From assembly GCF_900108855.1 (NCBI RefSeq), contig NZ_FNXY01000007.1, forward strand, positions 124,001 through 188,000: a stretch of 64,000 nt of DNA, in the 5' to 3' direction. A program made the translations under genes and the position numbers. How positions within the stretch are numbered: position 1 is the first letter of the stretch; each line of letters opens with the position of its first letter. Below are positions 55,477 to 64,000 of this stretch, one piece after another. Source of the stretch: Dyadobacter koreensis (lineage in GTDB: Bacteria; Bacteroidota; Bacteroidia; Cytophagales; Spirosomataceae). Below the pieces are notes generated by a model. The model saw only the letters and a program-made list of their open reading frames with translations, was not told where the DNA came from and made no database searches.

Positions 55477-55905
55477 TCACCCGATCATTTTTGCAAAATG
55501 ATTGCAGGCCAGGTGATAACCCTGATTAAGATAAAGGCGGTGCGCATCATGCAGCATATAGCCGCTATCAAGATGCACGGCGTTAATTCCCATTTTTTTT
55601 CCTTCGTCATCAACAAAGTCGAGCAATCTTTTGGCATAACCTTTTCCCCTGCATTCAGGCGAAGTATACAGGTCATCAATATAAATGATTGGCCCAGTGC
55701 GAAGCATATTGATGATACGGTATCCCGTAATTGCTACGGCTTTTGTTTCCAGGTCGTCACTGATATAGGCCAATGTAAAGCCATCCTCCATCATCTGTGA
55801 AACCTGAGATACGAAATTTTCCTCATCAACATTTGGGCGAAAAGCGAGTACTGCTTCTTTGCAAAACTCTATTTCCTGACTGGTTTTTGCGATCTTAACC
55901 TTCAT
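55477..55905 (-). CDS. GNAT-family N-acetyltransferase
   Basis: A 142-residue acetyltransferase. The acetyl-CoA loop is in S-P-E-C-R-G-K-G-Y-A-K-R-L-L (about 83-96), after I-D-D-L-Y-T. The end V-H-L-D-S-G-Y and Y-L-N-Q-G-Y-H-L is typical. The substrate is unknown. It starts 5 bases after the azoreductase stop, so the two are co-transcribed. Confidence 0.92.
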   Translation of the reverse strand: MKVKIAKTSQEIEFCKEAVLAFRPNVDEENFVSQVSQMMEDGFTLAYISDDLETKAVAITGYRIINMLRTGPIIYIDDLYTSPECRGKGYAKRLLDFVDDEGKKMGINAVHLDSGYMLHDAHRLYLNQGYHLACNHFAKMIG

Positions 55906-55910
55906 GGTAA

Positions 55911-56564
55911 TTATGCTAACTGCTCAGTATTTTTAACTATTTCAATGTTTAGCTTTTCAACGGTTTCTTTAATCTGCGCCTCTGCTTTGGCAATGGCAAC
56001 CGCCCTTTCCTCCGCCGCCGCGAACTGCACGGGATGTACGTCAATAAATGTAATATCAGTTAACCCCATGAAACCAAAAACTACTCTTAAATATGGTGTC
56101 AGCTGATCCATAATCGTCATATGCGCAGGTGCAAAATCGCTACCGCGGGTGTTGATCACAAACACCTTTTTATTGTTCAGAAGTCCCACAGCGCCTTGTC
56201 CGCCAAGCTGAAAAGTTCTGTTAATCCGGACGATATTATCAATAAATGTCTTGAAATTTGACGGGACCGAAAAGTTATACATCGGCATTCCCAGCACATA
56301 AATATCAGCATCATGCATTTTATCTACCAGGCGTTCAGACTCTTCAAGTTCGGCAATCATTTCCGGGGTTCTTTCACCCGGCGCTAAATAGTTTCCCTGA
56401 ATGAATAACGCAGACGGGTGACTGGGCGTATTTATTGATAAATCCAGATAATCGATTTCCACATTTTTGAATTTTTCAGTCAGCTCGTTGACGAAAAGTT
56501 GGGATAACGCTTTTGAAACGGAACGTCCGTTGCGAATGCTGCTGTCGATATGAAGTACTTTCAT
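55911..56564 (-). CDS. azoR: FMN-dependent NADH-azoreductase
   Basis: A 217-residue flavodoxin-fold quinone and azo reductase. The FMN-binding start is I-D-S-S-I-R-N-G-R-S-V-S-K (6-18). M-P-M-Y-N-F-S-V-P-S (about 98-107) and N-T-R-G-S-D-F (about 142-148) are family motifs. It probably detoxifies quinones, fitting the AhpD-like and DoxX neighbours. Confidence 0.94.
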   Translation of the reverse strand: MKVLHIDSSIRNGRSVSKALSQLFVNELTEKFKNVEIDYLDLSINTPSHPSALFIQGNYLAPGERTPEMIAELEESERLVDKMHDADIYVLGMPMYNFSVPSNFKTFIDNIVRINRTFQLGGQGAVGLLNNKKVFVINTRGSDFAPAHMTIMDQLTPYLRVVFGFMGLTDITFIDVHPVQFAAAEERAVAIAKAEAQIKETVEKLNIEIVKNTEQLA

Positions 56565-56634
56565 TATAATTTGATCATTAAAGTTTATCAGAATCTGGGG
56601 GACTTTAATACCGACCCAATCCTATTTTTACATT

Positions 56635-57081
56635 TTATTTAAATTCGGGCTGCATTTTCAGGCTGACTCCGACGCGGTTCCAGGCATTTATTACCGTAGC
56701 GGCCATGATAAGCTGTGCGGTTAATTCCTCTCCAAAAAGACGAACGGCGTCAGAATAAACGTTGTCGCTCAACCCGTCCTCATGAATTAGCGTAATTTGT
56801 TCTGTCAGCTGCAAGATGGTTTGCTCCTGCTCAGTGAAATGATCCGTGGCTTCTTTCCATACCGGAATAAGATTGATTTTTCTAGGATTAATATTCAGGG
56901 AAATTGCATCCTGCGTGTGTTTGTCCACGCAGTAAGCGCAGCCATTCAAATGCGACGCCCTGATCTTTATTATTTCCTGATACCACTTGTCAATCTGCGA
57001 ATCGCGGATAACGTTATCCAGGGAAACTAACGATTGAAAACCTTGATGAAACTTATTGTTAATAGCAAGTCTGGCACTCAT
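56635..57081 (-). CDS. AhpD-like carboxymuconolactone decarboxylase-family protein
   Basis: A 148-residue alkylhydroperoxidase-like protein. The redox motif is C48-A-Y-C51 with His55 (G-C-A-Y-C-V-D-K-H-T). The all-helical core (A-S-H-L-N-G to W-K-E-A-T-D-H-F-T) is intact and the C-terminal part matches the family. It probably reduces peroxides or quinone-type stress products. It is the first gene of the operon divergent from the MocR regulator, whose operator lies in the shared gap. Confidence 0.92.
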   Translation of the reverse strand: MSARLAINNKFHQGFQSLVSLDNVIRDSQIDKWYQEIIKIRASHLNGCAYCVDKHTQDAISLNINPRKINLIPVWKEATDHFTEQEQTILQLTEQITLIHEDGLSDNVYSDAVRLFGEELTAQLIMAATVINAWNRVGVSLKMQPEFK

Positions 57082-57125
57082 AATTTTTGGTGTTTAAATT
57101 AGATCTTAACAAAAATAATGATTAC

Positions 57126-57170
57126 CTGTACTACCTTTGCCGTACAGTTTAAACGTATTTCATAGTACAG
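57126..57170. promoter_or_regulatory. MocR operator and -7 box
   Basis: CTGTAC (57126-57131) and GTACAG (57142-57147) form an inverted repeat, and a third GTACAG lies at 57165-57170. The first pair overlaps TACCTTTG (57132-57139), a -7 box of the regulator gene. The arrangement fits autoregulation and control of the divergent operon. Confidence 0.65.
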
Positions 57171-57176
57171 ATAACC

Positions 57177-58607
57177 ATGTATAACATTCTTCTGAAAATT
57201 GATAGGGATTCGTCACAACCTATTTATGTTCAGCTTGCTAATGAGATGATCCAACTTATTCGCAGCGGTGTTTTAAAGCCGGGAACAAAACTTCCCTCAA
57301 TAAGAAACATGGCAAAAGAGCTTGACGTACATCCCAGAACAGTAGTAGCTGCTTATGACGAGATCGCCGCGCAAGACTGGATATGCAGCAAACCGCGCTC
57401 AGGCATGATTGTCGCAATGAACCTGCCTGAACTAAAACCAATCAATTTCCAGTCAGATACAGAACAACCTGCTGCAAAAAATATCTTTTCGGAAAGTCAT
57501 GATACATTTCGGTATAAGTTAATCATCAATGATGGTTTTCCTGACCACCGGATTGCTCCTTTTGAACAAATCATGAAGTATTATAAACAGGCTTTTTATC
57601 AAAACGAATCCGAAAAAATGTCCATGTACAGCAATTCTTCGGGCAGCTTCCGGCTCCGAAAAGCATTTTCCGCATATCTGGGTGAATCAAGGAGTTTAGC
57701 TGTTAATATGGAAAATATATTAATTACGCGAGGCGCCCAAATGGCCATTTATCTTGCGGCTTCGCTACTTATTAAACCGGGAGACGAAGTACTCGTCGGC
57801 GATCCCGGCTATTTTCTGGCGAACGCTGTCTTTGAACAGTTAGGTGCCAAGCTGACAAAGATTCCCGTTGACCAGGACGGGATCGACGTGGACATGATTG
57901 AAAAAGCATGTAAGCGAAAATTTAAACTTCTCTACATTATTCCTCATCATCATCACCCAACCACAGTTACCCTCAGCGCTGCCAGGCGTATGAAACTGAT
58001 TTCTTTGATTAAGCAGCATCAATTTAAAGTTATTGAAGATGATTATGACTACGAGTTTCATTATGCACACCGGCCAATTCTTCCACTTTCGAGCGCCGAG
58101 CACGATGGTCATGTTCTCTATATTGGTTCGGTCACAAAAAGCCTAATTTCTTCAATGAGAATGGGTTATCTGATCGCGCCTTCTGAACTAATTTCCAAGG
58201 CAACACATCACAAACAACTGATGGATATCCGCGGCGATCTGTTATTTGAAGACGCGTTAGCCAATCTATATGAAAATGGCACCATGCAAAGACACATCCG
58301 AAAGTCCCTCAAACTTTATCAGCAGCGACGTGATATTTTTTGCAGGCTTTTAAAAAATGAGATTGGCAATGAAATCTCCTTCAAAATTCCCGACGGAGGA
58401 ATGGCCGTTTGGGTGGTTTTTGACAAAAAATATAATCTTTCAGAATTATCTTCTAAGGCTGCTCGTCAGGGATTACGTCTGTCAGACGGCTCGTTATACA
58501 ATTCGTCCACGGCCAACCTAAACGCTGTCAGAATGGGATTTGCTTCGCTTGACGAGACAGAAATGATCGCTATCGTTGCCATCTTACGAAAAATTATGAA
58601 TGTTTAA
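57177..58607 (+). CDS. MocR-type GntR/aminotransferase regulator
   Basis: A 476-residue regulator with an N-terminal GntR winged helix (about 8-78; L-P-S-I-R-N-M-A-K-E-L and V-V-A-A-Y-D) fused to a fold-type I aminotransferase-like domain (about 115-470). The PLP Lys is at 321 in G-S-V-T-K-S-L. E-D-D-Y-D-Y-E-F precedes it. Such regulators sense PLP or an amino-compound adduct. The divergent AhpD/azoR operon is the likely target. Confidence 0.94.
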   Translation: MYNILLKIDRDSSQPIYVQLANEMIQLIRSGVLKPGTKLPSIRNMAKELDVHPRTVVAAYDEIAAQDWICSKPRSGMIVAMNLPELKPINFQSDTEQPAAKNIFSESHDTFRYKLIINDGFPDHRIAPFEQIMKYYKQAFYQNESEKMSMYSNSSGSFRLRKAFSAYLGESRSLAVNMENILITRGAQMAIYLAASLLIKPGDEVLVGDPGYFLANAVFEQLGAKLTKIPVDQDGIDVDMIEKACKRKFKLLYIIPHHHHPTTVTLSAARRMKLISLIKQHQFKVIEDDYDYEFHYAHRPILPLSSAEHDGHVLYIGSVTKSLISSMRMGYLIAPSELISKATHHKQLMDIRGDLLFEDALANLYENGTMQRHIRKSLKLYQQRRDIFCRLLKNEIGNEISFKIPDGGMAVWVVFDKKYNLSELSSKAARQGLRLSDGSLYNSSTANLNAVRMGFASLDETEMIAIVAILRKIMNV

Positions 58608-59522
58608 AATTCTCACAATACATTAAATATTAACAATTTAGAAATATGCCATTTTATCCAAATCCTCCGTTATACCTCTTCCTGGAATTTTGCGTTGAAA
58701 TCGCTTTTAATATCAATCGGACAACTACTTCAGGCACCTGATTTTTTTTGTCCGGGAATTCTCTAAATATTTCAAGACAAAAAGTGAAGCAGTGCAGGAA
58801 CTATGAAAGCAACTGCACACCAGCGATCTTTATACTGATTTGGTTGAAAATTAATGAGCCTTACAAAAGCTCATTAATTCTAATTACTATCTCATCTTGC
58901 ATTTTAATTAAACGCAATGTCTTAGAAAGCATCTTGCCGCTATAATCTCCCCAAAAAACGCGTACAGGTAATTTTCTTAGTTGGTTACTCACGCCAAAAA
59001 GCTCTGAAAAAGTGTAATTTTATGAACCGTTGCTTGTATTTAGATAAAACTTCGATCAAAATGTTCTTTTCAGATATATAGCCGAGAGAATATATTTCTG
59101 CCCCTCTGAACAGAAAAAAAATACTAACCTAAATCTGTATACGTTAATAAGAATCAAATATTTTAGTATTGCCATTTTTCGCTTAGTTCTGTCATTTCGC
59201 TAATCAGCAAATCATTAAGTCAATAGAGGTTTTTCTGAATCCGCATTTCTTCAAAGATCAGCTCTTTTATTTTTTCTCTTATGCTCCTTGTTTTAGGCCT
59301 GACCTTCGTTTTTTTATGAGTGTGTTTTTTATTAATATCATGATAAATAGATTCTCATATCCGGATAATATTCATCGATTTGACGAAATTCACTTTACTG
59401 AATTTCATTATTCAAAAGTAAATCTAAACCCTGGCTACTTCAAGGTACATTTTCCCTTAAAATTAGTATATATGACGGGTTGTTTTTTAGTAGATCTCAA
59501 ATGATGAACGGAGTGTTGTATC
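58608..59522. other. Long intergenic stretch, no gene supported
   Basis: About 900 AT-rich bases with only short frames (58748-58945, 59316-59504) whose composition looks like chance. No strong hairpin with T run and no repeat seen. Confidence 0.45.
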
Positions 59523-59717
59523 ATGCTTTCAGCAAGTAAAACAATAAAGGGAAAACGCTCCAATATGTTTATTTCGAAAACTGTACATACTCAGGAATTA
59601 ACTGAAATTCTGCCGCGACCTAAAAGAAAAACCTTCGGCGAGGTGATATGCACCGCGGACAAAATCCCGCCAGGGTATCCACTTTCCCGGGTCGTTATTA
59701 AACGAATGAAAATTTAA
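59523..59717 (+). CDS. Small hypothetical protein, doubtful
   Basis: A 64-residue basic protein with no recognised domain. The end has D-K-I-P-P-G-Y-P-L-S-R-V-V-I, a pattern (x-I-P-P-G-Y-x-x) seen in some small Bacteroidetes proteins. It converges with the HxlR gene 5 bases later. Coding status is uncertain. Confidence 0.35.
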   Translation: MLSASKTIKGKRSNMFISKTVHTQELTEILPRPKRKTFGEVICTADKIPPGYPLSRVVIKRMKI

Positions 59718-59722
59718 TATTA

Positions 59723-60061
59723 TCAATTACCCATAATTTCTCTTCGGTGGGCCAGTCCCCAATAATGCAGTTCTTCCATAACTTTTTCGAGCGACTTACC
59801 GTGAGCTGTAATTGTATATTCCACAGTAGGAGGAAAAGTGTCGTACACCTCTCTTTTGATCAGTCTGTTCCCTTCGAGGCTTTTTAATTCCTTCGAGAGC
59901 GTCTTATCGGTTATTCCGATAACTTCTTTTGAAATTTGCTTAAAACGCTTCGGGCCAGACGACAAGGTAAATAGTATTAATAATTTCCATCTTCCTTCCA
60001 GCGCCTCCAGCGCGTCTTTAATTGAAAGGGCATTTTTGGGACAGCCACCAGTAGTTAACAT
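59723..60061 (-). CDS. HxlR-family transcriptional regulator
   Basis: A 112-residue winged-helix regulator. Family features: N-terminal Cys (G-C-P-K, Cys at 7), L-E-G-R-W-K-L-L-I-L (about 21-30), R-F-K-Q-I-S-K-E-V-I-G-I-T and Y-T-I-T-A-H-G near the end. The Cys suggests redox or electrophile sensing, as in HypR and YodB. It is divergent from the DoxX-like gene, with operator boxes between them. Confidence 0.94.
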   Translation of the reverse strand: MLTTGGCPKNALSIKDALEALEGRWKLLILFTLSSGPKRFKQISKEVIGITDKTLSKELKSLEGNRLIKREVYDTFPPTVEYTITAHGKSLEKVMEELHYWGLAHRREIMGN

Positions 60062-60087
60062 TGTTGAAAGCGATTGAATTTACGATA

Positions 60088-60138
60088 CTATCCAGTTGGA
60101 AAGCGCTATCCAAAGTGGAAGTGCTTTCTGTTGGATAG
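60088..60138. promoter_or_regulatory. HxlR operator with three CTATCCA boxes
   Basis: CTATCCA occurs at 60088-60094 and 60106-60112 (18 bases apart), and inverted at 60132-60138. The outer boxes belong to a larger near-palindrome (60088-60104 with 60123-60138). They lie just before TACTTTTG (60149-60156), the -7 box of the DoxX-like gene, so bound regulator should block it. Confidence 0.7.
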
Positions 60139-60180
60139 CAAATGTAAATACTTTTGACCGTTCAATAAAAACAAAATATC

Positions 60181-60579
60181 ATGAAAAAATCAGCGTCGTT
60201 TAAACTTATCAATACTGCTCTTTGGGTGGCACAAAGCCTTCTGGCGATCTGCCTGGCATGGTCAAGTTATATGAAACTTTCTCAACCTGTTGAGAGATTG
60301 TCTTCTATGTGGTCTTGGACTGCTGAGGTATCCCCTCTGCTTATCACTTTTACAGCCATTGTGGATTTATGTGCCGCATTAGGTTTGACCCTCCCCTCCT
60401 TGCTTCATATACAGCCCCGTTTGACACTCATTTCAGCTGTTGGCCTGATCTTGCTCATGATTTGCGCAAGTGTATTTCATATTTTACGAGGCGAAACAGC
60501 CGAGATCGGACCTAATATCATTTTTGCAATGATCGCTGTATTTATAATCTGGGGAAGGTCTGGAAAAGACCGATACTGA
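60181..60579 (+). CDS. DoxX-like membrane protein
   Basis: A 132-residue inner-membrane protein with four helices (about 10-28, 52-72, 78-100, 108-125), of the DoxX-like (PF13564-type) family. It begins 119 bases from the HxlR start, with the operator between them, and is the probable regulated target. It likely takes part in quinone or thiol-stress response; its biochemical role is not established. Confidence 0.88.
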   Translation: MKKSASFKLINTALWVAQSLLAICLAWSSYMKLSQPVERLSSMWSWTAEVSPLLITFTAIVDLCAALGLTLPSLLHIQPRLTLISAVGLILLMICASVFHILRGETAEIGPNIIFAMIAVFIIWGRSGKDRY

Positions 60580-60864
60580 CCAGGTAAGGGATTCTGAAAA
60601 TATGACGATTATAAAACCATTCGCCACATCGTTAGACTCTGTTAATCAAGTAAATAAATAACTTATAGGATTATTGAAGATAGTTGTTGTTTAACTGTTT
60701 TTCAACAAAATAATATAGTAAATTAGCTTATCATTTTACTTGCAGGAAATAGCAGCATTATCATCAACGTACAAAAGTTAAATTAAGATTCACCTAGCGA
60801 GATTTAAAGCCTGCCGGGTGTATTCTGTTATTTTGTATTAAAGAAAACTCAGCTGGTTTGAACT

Positions 60865-61824
60865 ATGGAGCCTACATCAAATATTTCGATAAGCTCAACA
60901 TCTGATTATAAGATTTTAATCGTCGAAGACGAGTACATTATCGCCAATGACCTCGAAATTATACTTCATTCTGCCGGCTATCCGGTGATTGGGATTGCTA
61001 AATCGGTTTCTAAGGCCAAAGCATTAATTGAAGAAGAAAGGCCGGATATGGTATTGCTTGATATCTATCTTAAAGGTGGGGAAACGGGCATCGAACTGGC
61101 AAAAGAACTTGAACAAAGCAATATACCTTTTATTTACACATCGGCTAACGACAATCAAAGCGTGCTGGAATCGGTCAAAGACACCAAACCGAGTGGATAT
61201 ATTGTCAAGCCTTTCCGAAAAAAGGATATTCTTTCTGCACTCCAAACTGGAAGAACACTTCATGCACAGCGCTCAGAACCTGTCGAAGGTGAAGTAAAAG
61301 TGCTGGAAAACGAACTGATCAATGCGTCATCTGATACGGAAAATTGGGATGATAATCTGTTGACTATTGCCAGATTAATTCAAAAACATGTGCCCTTCGA
61401 TCTATTTACAATCCGTCGTCACAACCAGGCAAAAGCAGACATTTTCAATTATCATCGCGTCGGTTTTGACGAATATCAGATTTTAAGCGTTCACGCCATC
61501 CAGAAGATGACAGTTTCGAGTGCCTCCATCGGTTCACTTTCTTCCCAAACGTCTAAACCTGAATCAACATCTGTTTACGGGGCGGATCAGCTCTGCATCA
61601 TTTGCAGCAAGGATTCGTACATTGAACTGCTTGTAAAGACATTTAAGATGGAATCGGCATTGGCAACCCAGCTTAGGACCGGCAGCGGAGATTCGATTTC
61701 AGTTTGTTTTTTAAGTAAAAAACCAGATATCTATAATCCTCATCACCAGCTATTTTTGGATAATATTAACCAGTCATTGACTGTAATCGCCGAAAGTATT
61801 TTAGGCCGGCAAGTAGTAAATTAA
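60865..61824 (+). CDS. Response regulator with GAF-like C-terminal domain
   Basis: A 319-residue signalling protein. The receiver domain (about 14-135) has E-D-E (21-23), Asp66 in V-L-L-D-I-Y-L and Lys in G-Y-I-V-K-P-F. It lacks a DNA-binding domain. The C-terminal half (about 155-315) resembles a GAF-type sensory fold: L-I-Q-K-H-V-P-F-D-L-F-T-I and L-D-N-I-N-Q-S-L. It precedes the TPR sensor kinase by 121 bases and may be its partner. Confidence 0.85.
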   Translation: MEPTSNISISSTSDYKILIVEDEYIIANDLEIILHSAGYPVIGIAKSVSKAKALIEEERPDMVLLDIYLKGGETGIELAKELEQSNIPFIYTSANDNQSVLESVKDTKPSGYIVKPFRKKDILSALQTGRTLHAQRSEPVEGEVKVLENELINASSDTENWDDNLLTIARLIQKHVPFDLFTIRRHNQAKADIFNYHRVGFDEYQILSVHAIQKMTVSSASIGSLSSQTSKPESTSVYGADQLCIICSKDSYIELLVKTFKMESALATQLRTGSGDSISVCFLSKKPDIYNPHHQLFLDNINQSLTVIAESILGRQVVN

Positions 61825-61945
61825 AAGACACGAAAGACAGGCTGAATATTTAGTTAAAAAAGTTGAATCATTCCTTGAAGGTCAAAATTTGCAGAATTAA
61901 CCCAGCCAGTTAATCTTTAACAAGATTACGACAATCAAACATCCT

Positions 61946-64000
61946 ATGCATCCCAGTCAGGTTTATGACTTAATATATTTTATTTTAAGTCGGCTAAGAT
62001 CGATTTCCTTTTTTCTTTGTGCGTCGTATCTGACCCTGCTTGCCGGATTTGCAAAAACGCAGCCTATCTCAACAGCGACGGCTCGAAGGTTAATAAAGGA
62101 GTTTGAGTTGGTAAAGTCTGATACCATCCGGGTGAACGATCAGTTGGTTTTAGGCAATTATTATCTAAAAAAAACGCTGAATCCCCGAAAAGATCTGGAT
62201 AGCGCTTTGCTCCTTGCAACACAGGCATACGCGTTAAGTCTTCGCTTAAAATTTGTCAAAGGGTTGGAGAACGCTTCTGTTTTGAAAGGCAAGATTTATA
62301 TAAAACAAAGAAACACTGCCCCTGCGATACGTCTTGCAAATACTTTAAAAGATACCAGTCGCATCAAACTGCTGATTGAGTTGGGAACAAATTACCTGCG
62401 GCCAACTTTCACTCAAAAAGCAAAACGTGACAGCGCAATGCTGTTATTTCAGCAAGCTGAACGAATCAGCATGAAAATTGGTGATCAAAAATGGATCGAA
62501 GAAAGCCAATCGATGATTGGAACCGCTTATTTATTAGGAAAAGATTGGCAGAACGGAAAGGCTGTTTTTTCGAAAGTAATTGAAGCCAGGCAGAGAGCGG
62601 GCGACAAAGCTGGTGAAATAAACGCTCTCTTAAGACTGGCTACGACCACCTTTTGCGATGATTGCCGGGAGAATTTGATAGCTTTGGAAAAAGCACTTTT
62701 GCTGGCACGACAAATCGGTAACCCTGCGCAGGAAATGATTATTCTGATGGAAATGGGTTATGAATATTTTCAATTAAACGAAGGAGATACCAGAGAAGTA
62801 GAGCAGAAAGCATTGCAAGTGCTGGCCATCCAGAAAAAGTTTGGTTTCAAACCGCTTAATCAGGCCTATCGTGCACTGGCAGAAACTAGCGTTTATAAAA
62901 TGCCCGGGGAATATGGCTATCTGTCAAACGCCTATTACCTTCTGTCAGATGTCAGTCAGGCAAAAGGTGATTTAAATCAAAAGCTTTTTTATGTTCTTGA
63001 AGTTGTTAAAAGTATAGAAAACAGCGGATTACATGATGAACTCGACTATACATACTATAAACTTGGAAATGCCTATTATGAGCTGGGCCGATTTGATAAA
63101 AGTATGGAATATCATCAAAAATCGCTGGAGCTCAGTCATAAAAAAGGACAGCTTTTTATCCAGGTTGGGCTGGCAACCAGAATGGCAATGACTTTGCTAA
63201 GGCAGGGAAAAGCATCAGAAGCACTGGCCATGTTACGCAATATTACAGGTAAAAACATGACGTATGCTTATGAAGATAACCTTTTGCTCGCCCAGACTTT
63301 TGGCGCGTGCTACAAAGCCTTAAAACAAAATAAACTTGCAGAGAAATATTATTTGGAAAGTGTGGAATGGAGCAAAGAAACGACATCCTATTTTCAGTAT
63401 ATGGCGTGGCGGAGCATAAGCCAGTTCTATGTTACAAGCGGACAATATAAAAAAGCAGATATCTATTTAAACAGACTTCTTGCGGCACCTTCCACCAAGA
63501 TAATTCCGAGCCATCAGATCGAAGTCCAGTTGATGAGTTTCAAGGTCGACTCTGCACAGGGAAATTATCCTGATGCTATCAGACATTATCAAAAATATCA
63601 GGCGCTTAACGACTCTATTTTCAATGAACGGAAAAGTAAGCAGATAAGCCAATTGAGTATCCAGTACGAAACAGAGAAAAAAGACCAGGATCTCAAACTA
63701 AAACAACAGGCAATTCAGCTTTTGACTGAACAAAGTCAGCTTCAGCAAAACCAGCTGGAACAGGCTGCTACGCTGCGGAACGGCGTGATTGCGGGTGCTA
63801 TTTTGCTAATTCTGCTATTGGTACTCGGATTCAGCAGCTACCGCCTCAAACAGCAGAACAACAGGTTGCTCGAAGCAAAGCAGATAGAAATAAATCGCAA
63901 AAATCATTCACTGGAACTTATTGTCCAGGAAAAGGATCATTTGTTAATTGACAAAGAACAGCTTCTTAAAGACAAAGATCATCTTTTAGAGGAACGGGAA
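61946..64000 (+). CDS. TPR-containing sensor kinase, C-terminus outside window
   Basis: 685 residues are visible and the frame is open to the last base. A signal-like hydrophobic segment (about 20-40) precedes TPR-type helical repeats (about 45-560), for example Y-K-L-G-N-A-Y-Y-E-L-G-R-F-D-K-S-M-E-Y. A coiled coil (about 570-610), a membrane helix (612-632, V-I-A-G-A-I-L-L-I-L-L-L-V-L) and a second coiled coil follow. The layout is that of Cytophagales TPR histidine kinases, whose kinase domain should lie beyond the window. Confidence 0.85.
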   Translation, partial: MHPSQVYDLIYFILSRLRSISFFLCASYLTLLAGFAKTQPISTATARRLIKEFELVKSDTIRVNDQLVLGNYYLKKTLNPRKDLDSALLLATQAYALSLRLKFVKGLENASVLKGKIYIKQRNTAPAIRLANTLKDTSRIKLLIELGTNYLRPTFTQKAKRDSAMLLFQQAERISMKIGDQKWIEESQSMIGTAYLLGKDWQNGKAVFSKVIEARQRAGDKAGEINALLRLATTTFCDDCRENLIALEKALLLARQIGNPAQEMIILMEMGYEYFQLNEGDTREVEQKALQVLAIQKKFGFKPLNQAYRALAETSVYKMPGEYGYLSNAYYLLSDVSQAKGDLNQKLFYVLEVVKSIENSGLHDELDYTYYKLGNAYYELGRFDKSMEYHQKSLELSHKKGQLFIQVGLATRMAMTLLRQGKASEALAMLRNITGKNMTYAYEDNLLLAQTFGACYKALKQNKLAEKYYLESVEWSKETTSYFQYMAWRSISQFYVTSGQYKKADIYLNRLLAAPSTKIIPSHQIEVQLMSFKVDSAQGNYPDAIRHYQKYQALNDSIFNERKSKQISQLSIQYETEKKDQDLKLKQQAIQLLTEQSQLQQNQLEQAATLRNGVIAGAILLILLLVLGFSSYRLKQQNNRLLEAKQIEINRKNHSLELIVQEKDHLLIDKEQLLKDKDHLLEERE

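Noticed and set aside
59316..59504. 62-codon plus-strand frame
   Set aside because: AT-rich with no motif, no ribosome-binding site and no conserved neighbour.
1..64000. CRISPR arrays and rRNA genes
   Set aside because: No regularly spaced repeats with spacers and no rRNA-like sequence were seen on reading both strands.

Overview
The window looks like chromosomal DNA of a Bacteroidetes bacterium of the order Cytophagales, close to Dyadobacter or a relative. This is inferred from gene content and not from a marker gene. The signs are SusC/SusD pairs, FecI/FecR sigma and anti-sigma genes, a DUF4249 lipoprotein with its TonB receptor, a type IX secretion tail, an IntDOT-like integrase, and promoters of the Bacteroidetes form TTTG-N19-TAnnTTTG. 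There is no rRNA and no CRISPR array. Two tRNA genes (Leu-GAG, Lys-TTT) are present.

Bases 1-16.9 kb: a GH32 fructan or sucrose hydrolase cut by the window start, then a tightly coupled six-gene cluster (2185-7263). It encodes a secreted protein, a DUF486 membrane protein, an MFS transporter, a membrane-anchored paralogue of the secreted protein, a response regulator and a histidine kinase. The two paralogues each carry two copies of a domain marked by a P-x-H motif that I do not recognise. This cluster is the best candidate for an undescribed system. Two small genes, a GH13 amylase-type enzyme, an AI-2E family permease and an energy-metabolism run follow: P-type ATPase, cupin, acetate kinase and the front half of phosphoketolase.

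Bases 16.9-24.5 kb: an accessory island. Phosphoketolase is broken at about 16908, where it joins the 5' part of a group II intron on the other strand. That intron sits inside the orfA of an IS3-family element. Next come a lipoprotein, a small HIRERH-motif protein with an overlapping partner, a TonB-domain protein, a folded-RNA candidate upstream of ardA, an excisionase-like HTH protein, and an integrase beside the 3' end of tRNA-Lys with three 11-bp repeats between them. The island looks like the remnant of an integrative element.

Bases 24.5-36.4 kb: a cupin, a retropepsin/PDZ protein, a Bcr/CflA-type drug exporter, a secreted sialate-O-acetylesterase-like protein with a type IX tail, exonuclease III, and a TonB receptor/DUF4249 pair.

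Bases 36.4-50.3 kb: an alpha-mannan or N-glycan utilisation locus with ECF sigma, FecR, SusC, SusD, GH92 (facing the other way) and GH125, followed by a short-chain dehydrogenase, an MBL-fold hydrolase and a ThuA-like protein.

Bases 50.3-64 kb: DinB-like protein, GAPDH, a DJ-1/AraC regulator, an ABC-F ATPase, a four-gene stress-type operon (AhpD-like, azoreductase, GNAT, DoxX) divergent from a MocR regulator with a visible operator, an HxlR regulator divergent from a DoxX-like gene with a three-box operator, and a response regulator followed by a TPR sensor kinase cut by the window end.
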